Made by a program: the position numbers and the translations under genes. The notes beneath the pieces were generated by a model, which saw only the letters and a list, made by a program, of their open reading frames with translations, was not told the DNA's origin and made no database searches. From Plantago major (taxonomy: Eukaryota > Streptophyta > Magnoliopsida > Lamiales > Plantaginaceae), in contig CM048840.1 in assembly GCA_026545765.1 (NCBI GenBank), positions 15,938,765 to 16,002,764 of the forward strand: DNA of 64,000 bases, written 5' to 3'. This document shows positions 22,891-39,358 of the stretch, in pieces (the first letter of the stretch is position 1; each line of letters starts with the position of its first letter).

Positions 22891-23735
22891 GAATTGGAGT
22901 CAATTCCATGTCTAGAAGGGCTGACCTCACTGGAATTGCAAATCAAGTCGGGACAAATTGAAAGAGATAATGACTTGATCTCAACACACTTTTTTCTCTT
23001 GAGGAATTATCTATACATGATTGCGGAGAAGTAGATTCACAACAGCAACCAAAAGAAGGAGAAAGTGGCATCTTCAGCAGCAGCAATAACTCACTTTGGA
23101 GATTGGTCATCGGTAACTGCGGAGGATTGATTGATTTGCCAATTGAATTATTTCAGTCTTCTTCCCTCCAACGGTTGCACCTGTATGGGCTGGAGAACTT
23201 GGAGAATGTAGAGAGAGTATTAATACCTACTCTATCTAAAATGTCAGCTCTCCAGGAATTGTGGCTCGTCAGGATTCCGAAGTTGATGACTTTCCCAATT
23301 AAGGAGATTTGCAGTGGCTTGCTAAGTTTGAGAATTGGTGGATTCTCAGCAGAGTCGATAAGTTTGGATTGTTTCAACCAACATCTCAATTCCATCCTCC
23401 CCAACCTTGGCTCTCTTGGATATCTAAGTTTATACGGAACAGAGGATTGGGAGTCTCTGCCTGATCAGATTCAACATCTCACTTCTCTTAGAGAATTAAG
23501 TTTAAATGATTTTGGAAGAATTGAGGCTTTGCCTGAATGGATTCGGAATTTCTCTTCTTTAGTTTTTTTAGGGATTGAGAATTGCAAAAGGCTAAGGCAT
23601 CTGCCCTCTAAGGAAGCCATGCTAAGCCTCACCAAATTATATATATTATGGATTGAGAGATTGTCTGCTGCTGGAGAGGTGTAGAGATCCTAATAATTTG
23701 AGTGGCCCAAGATTTCACATATCAAGATGTTTTCA
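22891..23735 (+). pseudogene. NLR LRR fragment (duplicate)
   Basis: This copies the 3' end of the NLR gene at 17195-18095. From 23103 to 23684 one frame stays open for 193 codons and reads as LRRs: SALQELWLVRIPKLMTFPI, LNSILPNLGSLGYLSLYG, ALPEWIRNFSSLVFLGI, RLRHLPSKEAMLSLTKLYIL. It starts next to a P450 fragment and has no NB-ARC. The ending SEWPKISHIK lies just past the stop. It is probably a relic, though a truncated LRR protein cannot be excluded. Confidence 0.8.
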
Positions 23736-23865
23736 TAGATTGTAAGTCTCCTTTGTTAGTATTTCATTTATATATATATATCACTTCCTGCAGCTTAATT
23801 TATCTTCACCATTCTCACCACCACCTACTTCATTCAAATCATTCTCACCATGTTGTGTTATTCAG

Positions 23866-25083
23866 TTGATAATGAAAGTGAAGTTTTCTTTACTCCCTAT
23901 GTTGATATCATTACTATATGATATTCTTACTGCAGCCTCTTTGAACTCTTAATGCTTAGACAATTTTAACTCGCAGTGACAATCCTAAAATTTATCTACT
24001 TTTTAACCTGCAGCTTCCGGATCATTATGCAGCTTGGCCTGACCTTTTCATAGACGGTAAAGGAAATTATTGGGAAGTTCCTTTATCTGTATCATTGACT
24101 GTTCGGCCCTTATCTCCTAATCAGGACTAAGTTACTGCTTTGGCATACATAAAACAGCGATCTTCCACAGGCAGTTCATTCCACTGATGGTGAAACATCA
24201 CTTGCTTTATTGCCTGGTTTATGTGCAAAAGCTGCCGCTTCCTTCGAGAAATCAAAGGACTTGTGGAGAAAAGAGACTGACACATCGGATTTGAGAAATC
24301 ACCAAAGTAAGATTCCGATGATGTTCGCATGTTGGATCCTCACTCTGCTATATCTGGAATCATAGGTAAATTCAAGCTTTCACATTACATATGTTTTCGC
24401 TGTATTCTTAACCTTTTATGTCTGCTTTACCAGAGAAATGATGAGTCCATTTTGAGCATAACTGTAATTCGCTCTTCAAATTACATCAAGCATTTCTATT
24501 AAGTCCATGTTCCACATGAAGAGTCCCCTTCTATTAAGTCCTTACTGTAAATTGGGTCTCCTGTAATTTTATTAAGACTTCCCTGAATTTTGAATGTTTC
24601 TCCGTCGCCAATCTATGGATATAGTCAATGTTTATTATGCATAAGTTATTCTTTCTTGCATTTAGGGCTACTAGTGAAGCATGGTTCGGCATGGAAAGGC
24701 TCTGGGCCAGATGCATTCAGAGCTAATGATAAATTTTGTTTGGGTACTGATTTATTTGGCTCCGCTTGCCTTACTTGCCAACATGGAAAGTTCTGTGATT
24801 ATCTTGAGATCTCACCAGAATAGATGCTCGCTTGTATATTAGTTTTGCTTCTGCTTCAGTAAAAGGTATATGGCCTTGCCAGGAGGAACAAAGTAGTCAG
24901 TCATGCAATTTAATGTTTCAGTCGAGGTTAGTAATGTGCTTTTTAAGTCCTGATTAACATCATAATTCTTTTGCTTAAATCTTTCATTACAAACAGTACT
25001 TGCAGATGAACTTAGCTTATTTGTGTTGATATTAATCTAGCAGATTGGCAGCTTCTAGTGAACCACCATATTCTAGGACAATA
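23866..25083 (+). repeat. Duplicated block, TGD4-like 3' region, copy 2
   Basis: This matches 11555-12838 through exons and introns, ending near the shared word CATATTCTAGGA. The final TGD4-like exon (13197-13389 in copy 1) is not included. Confidence 0.85.
24014..24823 (+). pseudogene. TGD4-like gene fragment, second copy
   Basis: The first exon reads LPDHYAAWPDLFIDGKGNYW, shorter than copy 1 by a small in-frame-looking loss around the TTLDA motif. Later pieces are KSKDLWRKE and, in one frame, GPDAFRANDKFCLGTDLFGS and CQHGKFCDYLEI, stopping at 24823. Upstream exons and the last exon are missing, so it is a partial duplicate. Confidence 0.6.
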
Positions 25084-25160
25084 CTTCTGCTGCTGCTGCC
25101 ATGCTTTTTCTGAGGGGCTCAAGATTTCACATATCAAAGATCTTTCCATTAATTGTAAGT
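25058..25160 (+). pseudogene. Short NLR 3' tail fragment
   Basis: An Ala/Ser-type linker (a run of CTGCTG), then CTCAAGATTTCACATATCAAA, here KISHIK, matches the NLR ending. It is the fifth such tail in the window and the shortest. It directly follows the TGD4-like duplicate. Confidence 0.5.
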
Positions 25161-27179
25161 TTTTTAATATATTACTTCTTGTGGAATTCTTTGTCTTTAA
25201 TTATCATTCTCACCACTACTTAATCGCATGGCAACCTCAAGTGCAAGTATATATTGTATTCTTCTAAAGAAATAGTTATATATACCGGGCACAAGGTTTC
25301 ATACTTTAAGTACTTGAATATTGATTTACTGTACAAGTAGTCACCTTTTACCATCATTTTATATCTCTTAATTAATCTTACGGGTGTTTCTTTCTGCAGG
25401 AACACAGTTAGATTTTTTTTTTTTTTAATCTGAAGCACTTAAAACTGGACATCAAGGAGTGGGTAGTTTGAGGTAAAATATTTGAATTTGGCTTATCCTA
25501 TAATAAAAGGTCTCGAGGATGTAGAACATGAAAGAGGTTAATTGAGATACATGTTATACCAATAATTAACCATTAATGTATGTGCACCTCATAACTTAAC
25601 ATGTCATTTAGTTCATTTCCATTTTTTTCAGGGCAAGTGCAGCTTCTAGGTCCTGATATATGGGGAATTGGCTGTATTTGGAGAATTTAATTTCGAGGAG
25701 ATGATCCAGTGAGTTTAAGTTTCCTGTTTCATCACCCTGATCACAAATGAAACTCAGTTTGGCTATTTCTCATGTTTTATGAATTAAACTTCATGTTTAA
25801 GTAAGATTATGCCGCTTACTATAGTAGTGCTTCTTGTGTCACTGCTTGACTGATTGAACTAGATGATAGTTTTAACTTGGGAGACAGTAGAATGGCTCTT
25901 TATAGGAATGGAAGGCATAAGAAATGAGACGAAGAAAAGAGGATGGACTGGGACAGATTAGATAAGATATAAAGTATGGGATGTTGAGCTTAGCCTTAAC
26001 GTAGTATGAAGCATGAGTTCTAACGCTTATGTGAAATTATTATTTCAATAAAATCTATTTGTATCAGATTGAGTATTAAAGAATATTAAAGAATATTGTC
26101 TTTAAGTGAGAGGATCCATCTGAAGTCAGCTCTAATAAATTCTTATTACCTTTCAAAAAAAAAAGTCAGCTCTAATCAGATGCATTTGGTGTGACTAATT
26201 TGTGCAAATATATTTAGCTGTGTCTGATGCATTTAGCGTATCAATAAAGATAATCGTGAAGTATGCTAATTGCATTCTTGGATATGTTGCAGATTCACTG
26301 TTAAAAAAGAACATTTCATATATTCCTTCAAAGAATGTCTTTGGCCCTGATGAGACAAATTACCTGGAGTCGACTCTTTTCCGGATACAAGAAGTCCTGT
26401 AATACATTGCTGGACCCATTTCTTACCGGTCTTCCTGCTCCTTACGATATGTATGTTGCATTCCACAGCTTGTTTGAAGGTGTCCGTGATGTTTAAGGTG
26501 ACATGCTTGATTTCACAGCCTATTGGCGTAACAATGTGTGTCACTGGAACTTAATCACTCTTAGTATTCTTTTGGTTTTCTCTAAACATTAACCACTATG
26601 GGCCACCCATGAGCATATAGATCTTCAATGGTTTTCTGTTCTCTCGAGAATTTTGAAGTCTGTTATAGCAGATGTCTGATATGGTGTACACGATTTCATA
26701 TTTCCATTGTTATTGAATACTGACTCAATTTCTAGAAAGCATGTATGATATGTTTCTATACTACACTTTGAGAACTTTGATGTCGATGTTTGATTAAGAA
26801 CAAATATACCATTAAATTGGTGGCTAAAATATATTCGCAATCGATAGGATTTAAATTCTTCGACTCCAAATTAAGTCCCATTGACTGTGATGTTTATTAA
26901 TGGAGCCGAAGATGCAAACTGTGGTGGGCATCAAAGCCATAATTATATGCAAGGTTTTAGATGCATATGCATCGAGTAATCACGCATTCACCTCCACACT
27001 CATACATGTGTTATGGTGTTCTATTACAGTGAGGTAAAGACACAACAAAGAAACTTAAGAACTTCAATCCTGATTCCAGGTTCAGTAAATCATACAAAGT
27101 TCCAGAAAATCAACTTATCTGTGCGTCTGTAATTGAAACAGGATTGCAACTTACATGTTACATGTAACATTTGAATGTC
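25161..27179. other. Interval without an assigned gene
   Basis: No recognised gene. A poly-T run lies at 25412-25427, and a small poly(A)-ended insertion at 26137-26163. A frame at 26202-26402 is open but matches no family I know. Confidence 0.4.
26124..26176 (+). mobile_element. Tiny poly(A)-ended insert with 13-base target duplication
   Basis: AGTCAGCTCTAAT occurs at 26124-26136 and again at 26164-26176. Between them lie 27 bases ending in a run of A. This is the signature of target-primed reverse transcription with extreme 5' truncation, as left by a LINE or a SINE using its machinery. Confidence 0.7.
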
Positions 27180-29370
27180 TTATTATTATCTTAAGCAAAA
27201 AGCTTCAGACCTTCAAAGTTTCTGAAACTGAACCTAACCCATGTTCTGGCTGTATGAGTAATCTGAGAACGGTGAGTGCTGATATGCTGGAGACAAGGAG
27301 AAGCTAAACTTGACAGTATGAGAGACATAATAACTTTCAGTTCTGCTATGGCAAGTGTTGTCCTGCACATACATTCCCACCCAAATGGCAAGTATGCCTG
27401 TGGAATCTTGCAGGCTCCAGTAGTTCCATTAACAAACCTATCTGGTTTGAACTGATGCATCCGTGTCTCTATATATCTTCGCTCTGATGCAGAAATGGTA
27501 TAGGAACCTGTACATTTATACCTTTTGGGATATGAAGGTTTCAACATTTATATCTTCAAGGGCTTCTCTCACCACATAAGCCACTGGTGGGTAAAGACGC
27601 AGTGTTTCTGAATCACTGTTGTTAACTGCTATTGAAGAATGGAAATTGAACACAAGATAGTTTAACTACATATCTCAGGGTTTAACTAATATGTGAGTGG
27701 AAAGTGTTCAGCAGTATTTCTTACCACTTTCATGCTACGGAGCATATCTCAGTTGGAAATTGCCTCCACAGGTTTCAAGAACCTCTGCACGAGCACTAAC
27801 TTGCTACTCTGGATGTGCTGCCATTGTCATCAAGCACCATGTTGCTGAGGCAGCAGTCGTTTCATGACCAGCAAAGTATATGTTCTTGCAATTGTCCACA
27901 ATAAACTTGGTCGGAGTTAGGTCTACTGGTATGTTGCTTTCATCTCCATATCTCTCAGCTGCCTTTAGTAGCAACTGCAGAAGGTCTTTTCCTATTGTTA
28001 TCTTCCTGTCGACCTTTTACCACGCCTAGTATCATTGAATCAATCTCACCTCCAGCTTCCATACTTTCTATTGTGTTTGTTTGAAGGTACCTAATGAATG
28101 AATAATATCAGATAGTACATTCGTTTTCATATAATGGTCTTGTTCCACCATTTCATATAATCTGTCAACATATCATCATAACCATAATAAACATTTGACA
28201 GACACTCACTCATTAAGGATCTTGTTCGTAGGAGTAATATAACAGACAAGTTCGCACCATGTACCTTAGCCCCGGAACTCCTATGTTTCTTGACATTAGC
28301 CTCTGAAGTGCTTGAAGCTTATTAAATATTTTTTCCCATCATCGTAGCTGCTTCCAAGCTAGCTCTTGAAATCATATCTGCTGACAACCTTCTCAGATCC
28401 TCATCTACTGTGATTTCCACATTTCCTCCTGAACATTCAGCTTTCCTCTCCCAAATCTGTAACATGGCTGATGTGGATTCAGCTATCATGCTCACCAAGC
28501 CCTGCCAGTGAACGGATAAATTCGATCTGATCATATGTAAATGTAATGGCTGCATTGTTCTAAGTTTCAGCTTATTGAAAGCTGCACTAATAATTTCTAG
28601 TATGAGCCTAAGTTTTATACCTTCACTTTATCCATGTAAAATTCTGGTGAAATGATCTTCTCTGGTGAGCCCAGTAAGGGCCATTCGACATAATATGCCT
28701 TGTCCGAGCAAAGGACCACGCTCAGTTGACAGGTAACTAGGCTTACCGAGGCTGAACGAGGTACAGATGCTTATTTCCTTGACCATCTCTGGATCAGTTA
28801 TGCATAGCATTTGTATGTTGCCAGTGGAGTACAAAAATGTCGGTCCTGCCATCAGTTTTTTTTAGTCCTGCATATCTCACTAACATATGAAATCGAAAAT
28901 TCTCAAGTAGACCTAACATAGAACGGTAGGTGTAGACCATGTATACGTGCGCGAATCATTCAATTGCTAATTAGATTAACATATTAAAAAGTAACTAATG
29001 CTGAAACAAGTACACGACAAATGATCTACAATTAAGTGTAGTCCAGGTTCACCTAAGAATTTTCCGTATGAAATCGCTTACCATATTCATTTCGCCATTG
29101 CTCGAGGTGTGGAACACGAGAGGAGGCCAAGCATGAATGTTCTCTTTCTGAACTGACGATTGTCTCTGCTTCTGGACAATCGTCTTCATTTCTGCAATGT
29201 TTCCGTATAGAACGGAAGGTGCAGGGCCTCTGATTCCCTGTCTGGCCAGCCTTGATCTCTGCCTCATGAGCCGCAGTAGCAAAGTATCGAAACTTTAAGG
29301 AAAGCACGAGCAGACCTCCGATTATCAAAGAGATGCCAATCTTGGCTGACGGAAACCTTTCTGCTTCCAT
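27180..29370 (-). pseudogene. CYP714-like cytochrome P450, broken
   Basis: Read from 29370 leftward: an N-terminal anchor (IGISLIIGGLLVLSLKF), then QGIRGPAPSVLYGNIAEMK. Around 28850-28630: FLYSTGNIQMLCITDPEMVK and GKPSYLSTERGPLLGQGIL. Around 28530-28320: AMLQIWERK and ISRASLEA. Around 27890-27780: FAGHETTAASATWCL, the I-helix oxygen-binding motif, and MAAHPE. At 27547-27191: DRFVNGTTGACKIPQAYLPF, the damaged heme loop and LAIAELKVIMSLIL. CYP714 enzymes are ER mono-oxygenases, several of which act on gibberellins. The heme loop is out of frame and its cysteine context is altered, and other breaks occur, so this copy should not be active. Confidence 0.8.
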
Positions 29371-30755
29371 TTCTTGATTTGCCTTGTAATTACTACCGTA
29401 CTATATTGTTTAGATTATAAACTTTGTTGTAAATGTAGTATTTCGACTTGGCAACACTGTTGCAAGTTGGAGTAGCTCAAGCGTTTCTATATTTTTTTAA
29501 GTTGGATGAGAATGAAATGATCATGGAGGGTAGACTAAAGGAGTGATGACTCAACATCTGTCCACTTAATTTTATATATACTGTTCTTTTGTAGGGATTT
29601 TTAATAAATACGAATAAAATTTCTTTCATGGAAGTATTAGAAAATATGAATAAATAATGATAAAATTCTCAAGTGCTATTAAAATAGGAGATAAATGATA
29701 AATAAAAAAAATTATGAAATGTAGATTAAGAAAAAGAGTGGTTAGTGGATTTATTTTTTTGTCATTTTTTATGAGTGTTTATAAACAGTACGAATATACA
29801 ATAATACATATATTAATTACGTAAAATTGATTGAGCAAGATTCAAGTTTTCAGTATATGGAAAAAGTAGAGTTTTAAAGTTTAAAATTAATATACGTGAT
29901 GTTTTTTATTTATTTTATAGAAATTATTAAGAGTATATGTATGTTTTGAAGGTCACTTTTATATACATATCCAAACTTTATTAGAATGAGCTTTGATGAT
30001 TATTAAGAGATGTATAGTCACTTTTAGATTGTGTCAAAATACATTTTGGAAATTTGGCACCAAAGCATTTTCACTTTATAGGAAAGAATTAATGTTTACA
30101 CATCCAAACCATAATACTAATATAGGCAATATTTTCACAATTACAAACATCCACTTATTAATATGATGATGGTGTAAGTATGTAATCACATATTGATCCC
30201 ATTATATCTATGATAGAAGTTGTTACGTGTTATTCATAATTATGCAAGTTCATTGAGACTATTAATTCTATTCATAGGTCTATAAGAATTTTAACTATTA
30301 ATCCGTTTACTTTGTATGCATATTACAAATTAAGTTTCTTGTACATTTATTGAGTCGTGGAATAATGAGATCTCCCTATTAAAGATCCTTTCACAAATTT
30401 ATATTTAAGAGATCTGACATTCTTGTAAATTATACTACTATTAAGTTTCTTATGATATTATTATTATCATATTATTATTATTATTATTCCATTAGTTTTT
30501 CTTTGGAACATTTTGAAGTGAAAAAAATTGAAAAAAAAATAGTAAAAGGATGAAACCAGCACTGAACAGTGAAAACTCAAACTGTACACCAAGTGCTCCA
30601 GTTGAGTCAAGTTGTCATCGAAAAATCAGAAAATCGAAACCCTAGCTCTCTTCAATCGGAAATCGACCAATTTCAACCGTCAAGTTCGATCTTCAAGTAG
30701 GAAATTGCTCCGTTTACGGAAACACCTACACCTATGTCTGCCTAGTGCGGTAACC
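29371..30755. other. AT-rich intergenic interval
   Basis: No gene seen. An ATT microsatellite lies near 30455-30490. The last 150 bases, with AAACCCTAG and CT-rich words, look like the leader of the CK2 beta copy and resemble 35290-35428. Confidence 0.5.
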
Positions 30756-32832
30756 ATGTACAGAGATGGCGTTGGTGAACCGTCCAAGGGCAAAGGAGGA
30801 GACATCTTTGACCGAAAGCGAATCAATGATGCCTTGATAAACAGCTAGAGAAGTCTTCTTCTGTTCAAGACAAGTCCACACTGTTCTCGTCGGCGATGAA
30901 TTCCGGCAAGAACAAGGTCCGGAAGGTATAATTTCTTTTATAATTTGGGGTGAAATTGGCGAGTTTTTAATTGTATGTCATTAATATGAGATATAGTTGT
31001 TATTTCTATGTTCACTGAGCGACAAATCGTGATGCGATTGCCATTTTGTTGTGGTTTTCAAGTGGGGATTTGTATTGTTTGGGTGCATAGGGTTGGGCTG
31101 CTGAGAGGATTAGAGGAAAAGACATGTGGTTTGGGATTCTTTGAACTCGGTTTCGTGCTTTTTGTACACCTTCTCTCTTTGCAGCTAAATATGGTGGGGG
31201 TTTTTCAAAATTCTAGTGGATATAATAATAACTCATATAAGTGGATAGACTCTAAGGTTGATCTGTTAAGGAAAGTTTCTGAGTGAGAGTTTTAAGTACT
31301 TCTTAACGAGGATATAGTATGGCGTGTTTTAAGAGAAGTTCGCACGGCACGCTAATACACATCTATTTATTCCTTTTTTCTTTTCGTATATTCTGAACGA
31401 TTTATATGTTACAGAGGATTCTGGATCTGACAGTGAAGGATCCAAGTCAATGGTTCTGATGGAAATGAGGATACATCTTGGATATCGGTATTGCAATTTG
31501 CGAGAAACGTAGTTCTTTTGGTAGTTGATGAGGATTATATTCAAGATGATTTCAATCTATGTGGATTGAACAGTCAAGTCCGGACATGATTATGCACTTG
31601 ACCTAATTCTGGATGTTGAGTCCTCTCATGGTAAGCATTGCATTTTCTTGTATCGAGCTAAGCCACTTTATGCTGTGCATTTATATAGTTAGCTGCCACT
31701 TTGTGCTTCCTGCTTCAATATTTCATTGCTCATTGAATCCCTGTGATCTGGTGATAAATTTCCCATGCTGGCTTCAACAGATGATATGTTTGCCGAGGAG
31801 CAGAATGAATTGGTCTAACAAGCTGCTGACAGGCTCTATGGCCTCATTCATGCCCGATATATTTTGACAAGCAAGGAATGTCTGCAATGGTAACATTATT
31901 TAATCAGATTAGTAATTGCTTGCACCCTTTGTTTCAGTCAATCTTATCAACTTGTCAAAACTGGAATTTTCAACAGTTGGAGAAGTACAAAACTATGATT
32001 TTGAAGATGCCTGAGGGCTAACTGTGGCGGACAGCCTTGCCTTCCTGTTGAGAATTCGATATCCCTCTCTCTCGGGTACTGTCAGAATATATTGTCCTAA
32101 ATGTGAAGACATTTACCTTCCCCGTCCAAGGCTACAGGCTGTATCCATACCACTGTTATTTTATTTTCCAGATTTTATCCTCTTGTTCAGTTATGCACCT
32201 GAACTAGGCCTCTTTCTATGTTGTGGGTGTGTGTGTGTGTACACAAGTGTGAAGGTAGTTTAGGAGCATTGTTCTGTTGGTTTGAGATGCATGTGTGTGT
32301 CCGTGTATTTTTGGCATGTGTCTGTTTATCACTTGAAATTCTGGTGGTGAGCCAGCTTTTACTTCTCTGTGAAATAACTACTTTTAGTCTGAAAACTTGT
32401 AGTACTATACTTGCTGAAACTTGTCAACATTTTAATATCCTTGCTCATACGAAGCACTTGCTTGTATCCCCTAAGGGACCACAAACATTGAACATGCAGT
32501 CTGTTGGGGGACATGTAATTTCTTTTGTTTCTTTGAAATCACTGATTGCATGCTAAAGGCATCGGGTTAGGTTGACAGAGTGCATATGTTGGCTCATGAT
32601 GATGCATCGAGTCATGAAAGATTTGTTGAATTTAACTAGTTTTAGTTTAGATGCAACATTTTTGGCTTTCTGTTAGTAGAAGTTATTTCTGACTTGTAAA
32701 GATATTGATGGAGCATATTTTGGTACCGCATTTGCTCATCTGTTCTGATGACTTACGGACACCTGAAGCCACAGAAGACAACACTGAACTATGTTCCCAG
32801 AGTTTTGGCTTTAAGCCTACATGTCGTGATAA
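30756..32832 (+). pseudogene. Casein kinase II regulatory (beta) subunit, copy 1, decayed
   Basis: The first exon, 30756-30925, starts MYRDGVGEPSKGKGGDIFD. Exon 2 (31415-31630) matches the acidic and DDTSWISW region, now in mixed frames. Exon 3 (31781-31889) covers DMFAEEQNELV and HARYILTSKE. Exon 4 (31977 to about 32140) holds LEKYK and, in other frames, [13 protein letters not shown]. Exon 5 (about 32703-32832) matches DGAYFGT and the C-terminus. Exon borders equal those of copy 2, so this is a DNA-level tandem duplicate. It carries substitutions as well as indels, including changes in the first zinc-finger half. The tail VFGFK continues past the usual stop. CK2 beta binds and tunes the kinase CK2 alpha; this copy probably cannot. 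Confidence 0.85.
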
Positions 32833-35428
32833 ATTAGTTCACTGCAACGTGCTATTGATCCAATCCATCAGAAATTGTTCTTGCCTGCCATCTGTTGTAA
32901 ACCATTGGGGTTCAAGAGCAACCAACCAGCCTGTGAGCTGAATAGCCATTGATTCAAGATTGCTCAATGGTAGAGAAACAATTTCCGCCACTTGTTGAGT
33001 AGATTTGTCATTTAAATTCAGATCGCATGGTGCCTACCCAGTTATCCAGTTAGCATTAAATTGTTAGTCATGTACCAATTTGCATAAATTTTCAATATTT
33101 GTTAGTTGTATAGGTGGTATATATGTAGGTACTTGGTCATTTTTATTTTTACTTGGAGAGCTTTACATCATGAGTCAATATGAATAGATTGATGATGTTA
33201 TGCTAGTTGAGCCTGAGTACCTAACTCAGCTCGATCTGCAAGTGCTTCATGTTGATCGTGAGCTCGGTATAGTGTTTGTTTAGCAAACAAGCCAGATTTA
33301 TGTATGCGAAAGCAATGTTGAAAATGACTTTACATTGATCTTTGAAACCAATTCATATGTTGCCCTCTAATATTATGATGAAGTGTTTGCATTATTGATA
33401 CTCATCGTTTGCTAATCTTAAGGTATGATTAGCAAAGGTTGATGCGAAATTGAAACTTGTGTTGTTGTCGTACCTAAGGGTGGGTGTCTAATATGGGATG
33501 GCAGGATTTTTCCGAACTGATTCAGATTTTCTTGAAAATCCTGATTCTTATTGGGACATTGTTCAATTCCTTTATATGAATTTTGGATGGGATTAGGATT
33601 GATTTTCCTTCCCAATTGGAATTTGGAAACCATATGGGATCATGATTGCACACTCCAAAATGATAAACCCAACCAAATTGTTTTAATCATATTCATATAA
33701 TCTAACAAGTACAACCACATGATAATTTGTTATTGGTATGTGCCTTATTGGTGTACCACATGATATTTCGTTATTGGTATGCGCATTAATGGGGTGGCTC
33801 TGTTCTATCCTAAGCCTTATTAGGAGCTCATTTGCGTATCGCGCTGAATAAGCATGGGCTCAAGAATCAAGATGTTTAGTACTAGAATTAGACCTGATTA
33901 TCCTGGTTCAATATATTATTTTATTTGTATTTACTTTTAAGACGGATTGACCTAAACTAGACGTAGTTTGAGCTTATAATGACACTCGTCCTAAAATTAA
34001 CTGATTTTGTCAACGAATTGAGTTTAATACTAGTTCGATTACAACCCGAGTATAACTCAAGGAATAAGATACTCGGTCCGACTTGGTTCGCTTGTTAAAC
34101 AACCATGACCACATCCCGGTCAAAATCTATTGGTTTTCATTTACTACTAGATAGCTTCTTAAGTTTCTTTTTACCTCTTGATCAGAGCAATTTTCTCCCA
34201 CCAAGAATTCTAAATTCAATTCTTCAATCCGCATCTTGGGACTAAAACATTTCGTGAAAAAAAATGGTACTATCAATTGGTTTCCTTCTAGCAAGAAATG
34301 AAGTCCTCAATTCCAAATTTCAATTCCATCCCAAAGTTCCAACTCAAAATTAATGATATTATTTGGGATAAATTGGGATGTGAAATAATTATCCATTCCA
34401 AGTTCCTAATTTCCCATCCCACCCAAGCTTTAGCCCTAACAATACAGTTTAAATAACTTTTGGATGGACCTTATAAATATAAATTATATACTTCACTAAT
34501 TCAATCCCGACATAGTATTTGGACATAGAGTGTCGATGATATACCGTATAAATGCACTTGACAAAACCCTTACCATAAGGGAAATTGTGGAAAACGTGAC
34601 TCATTGATTTGAATGACAAAGACGATTATGTTTTTGACATAATGTCATAGCGATTTTGAAAACATCAATTTCAAACCGGTATTCCTTTAATACCATTGAA
34701 GTAGTTACCAAAGGAATTGACTTTGGTATATAATTGGGGATTATTCACACAAAATTATGTGATTGTTGTAGTACTTAAACAATTTTGACGATCTAAATTT
34801 TATAATTAGCTTATTTAATTCTCAATAGTTATGTAAGAATTCTTCATTAAGCACTAATTTCTATGACATAAAGTAATGAATAAAATTGATGGCCTTTTTT
34901 TTTTTTTTTTTGAAGCCTACTATCATAGATAAAAGCATTTGTGTAAATACATACCCTGTAATTCCGTGGATAAACTATTATTGTAATTTCAACAAATCCA
35001 AAACTGGTAAATTTGTTTATAAGTGTAATCGGTGTGTCTCCTAACGAACTTCTTCAAAGTAACATGATTATGTGGCGCAACGAAATCCTTCCATATCAAG
35101 TGCGGTATATTTACCATAGGGTAAAGTTGACACTTTACGCAACAAACTACTAGTAAATAGTAATTGAATTGGAAAGAATGAAAGAAATAATAAAATAGTA
35201 AAAAAGGCAGACCACCAGTGACTAGTGTTAGCTAGCTCTGTCTCATTGTGGTCTTCTTCTTGTCTGTCAAAATTGTGATGAAGCCCAAAGAAAATATCAG
35301 AAAACCCTAGTTTTCATCGTCCCTCTTCTCCAATCAATCGACCCGATTGAAGCAGCCTCAACCATCGTTCCGATCGGGAATTCGATAGAAAGAAACCAAT
35401 TCAGCGACATATTTATAGGGCAATAAAC
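32833..35428. other. Intergenic interval between the CK2 beta copies
   Basis: No gene seen. Two regions rich in GGGATGG and CCCATCCCA (about 33470-33650, and 34200-34430 in opposite orientation) may be ends of a DNA transposon, but no clean inverted repeat can be drawn. A run of T lies at 34894-34911. The last 150 bases form the CT-rich leader of copy 2. Confidence 0.35.

Positions 35429-39358
<3,930 letters not shown>

Noticed and set aside
26266-26544. Open frame on the minus strand at 26.3-26.5 kb as a gene
   Set aside because: No domain, no splice context and no similarity to a known family; kept only as unassigned intergenic DNA.
33455-34440. DNA transposon with GGGATGG-rich inverted ends
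   Set aside because: The two regions look similar in composition, but no aligned terminal inverted repeat or target duplication could be drawn.
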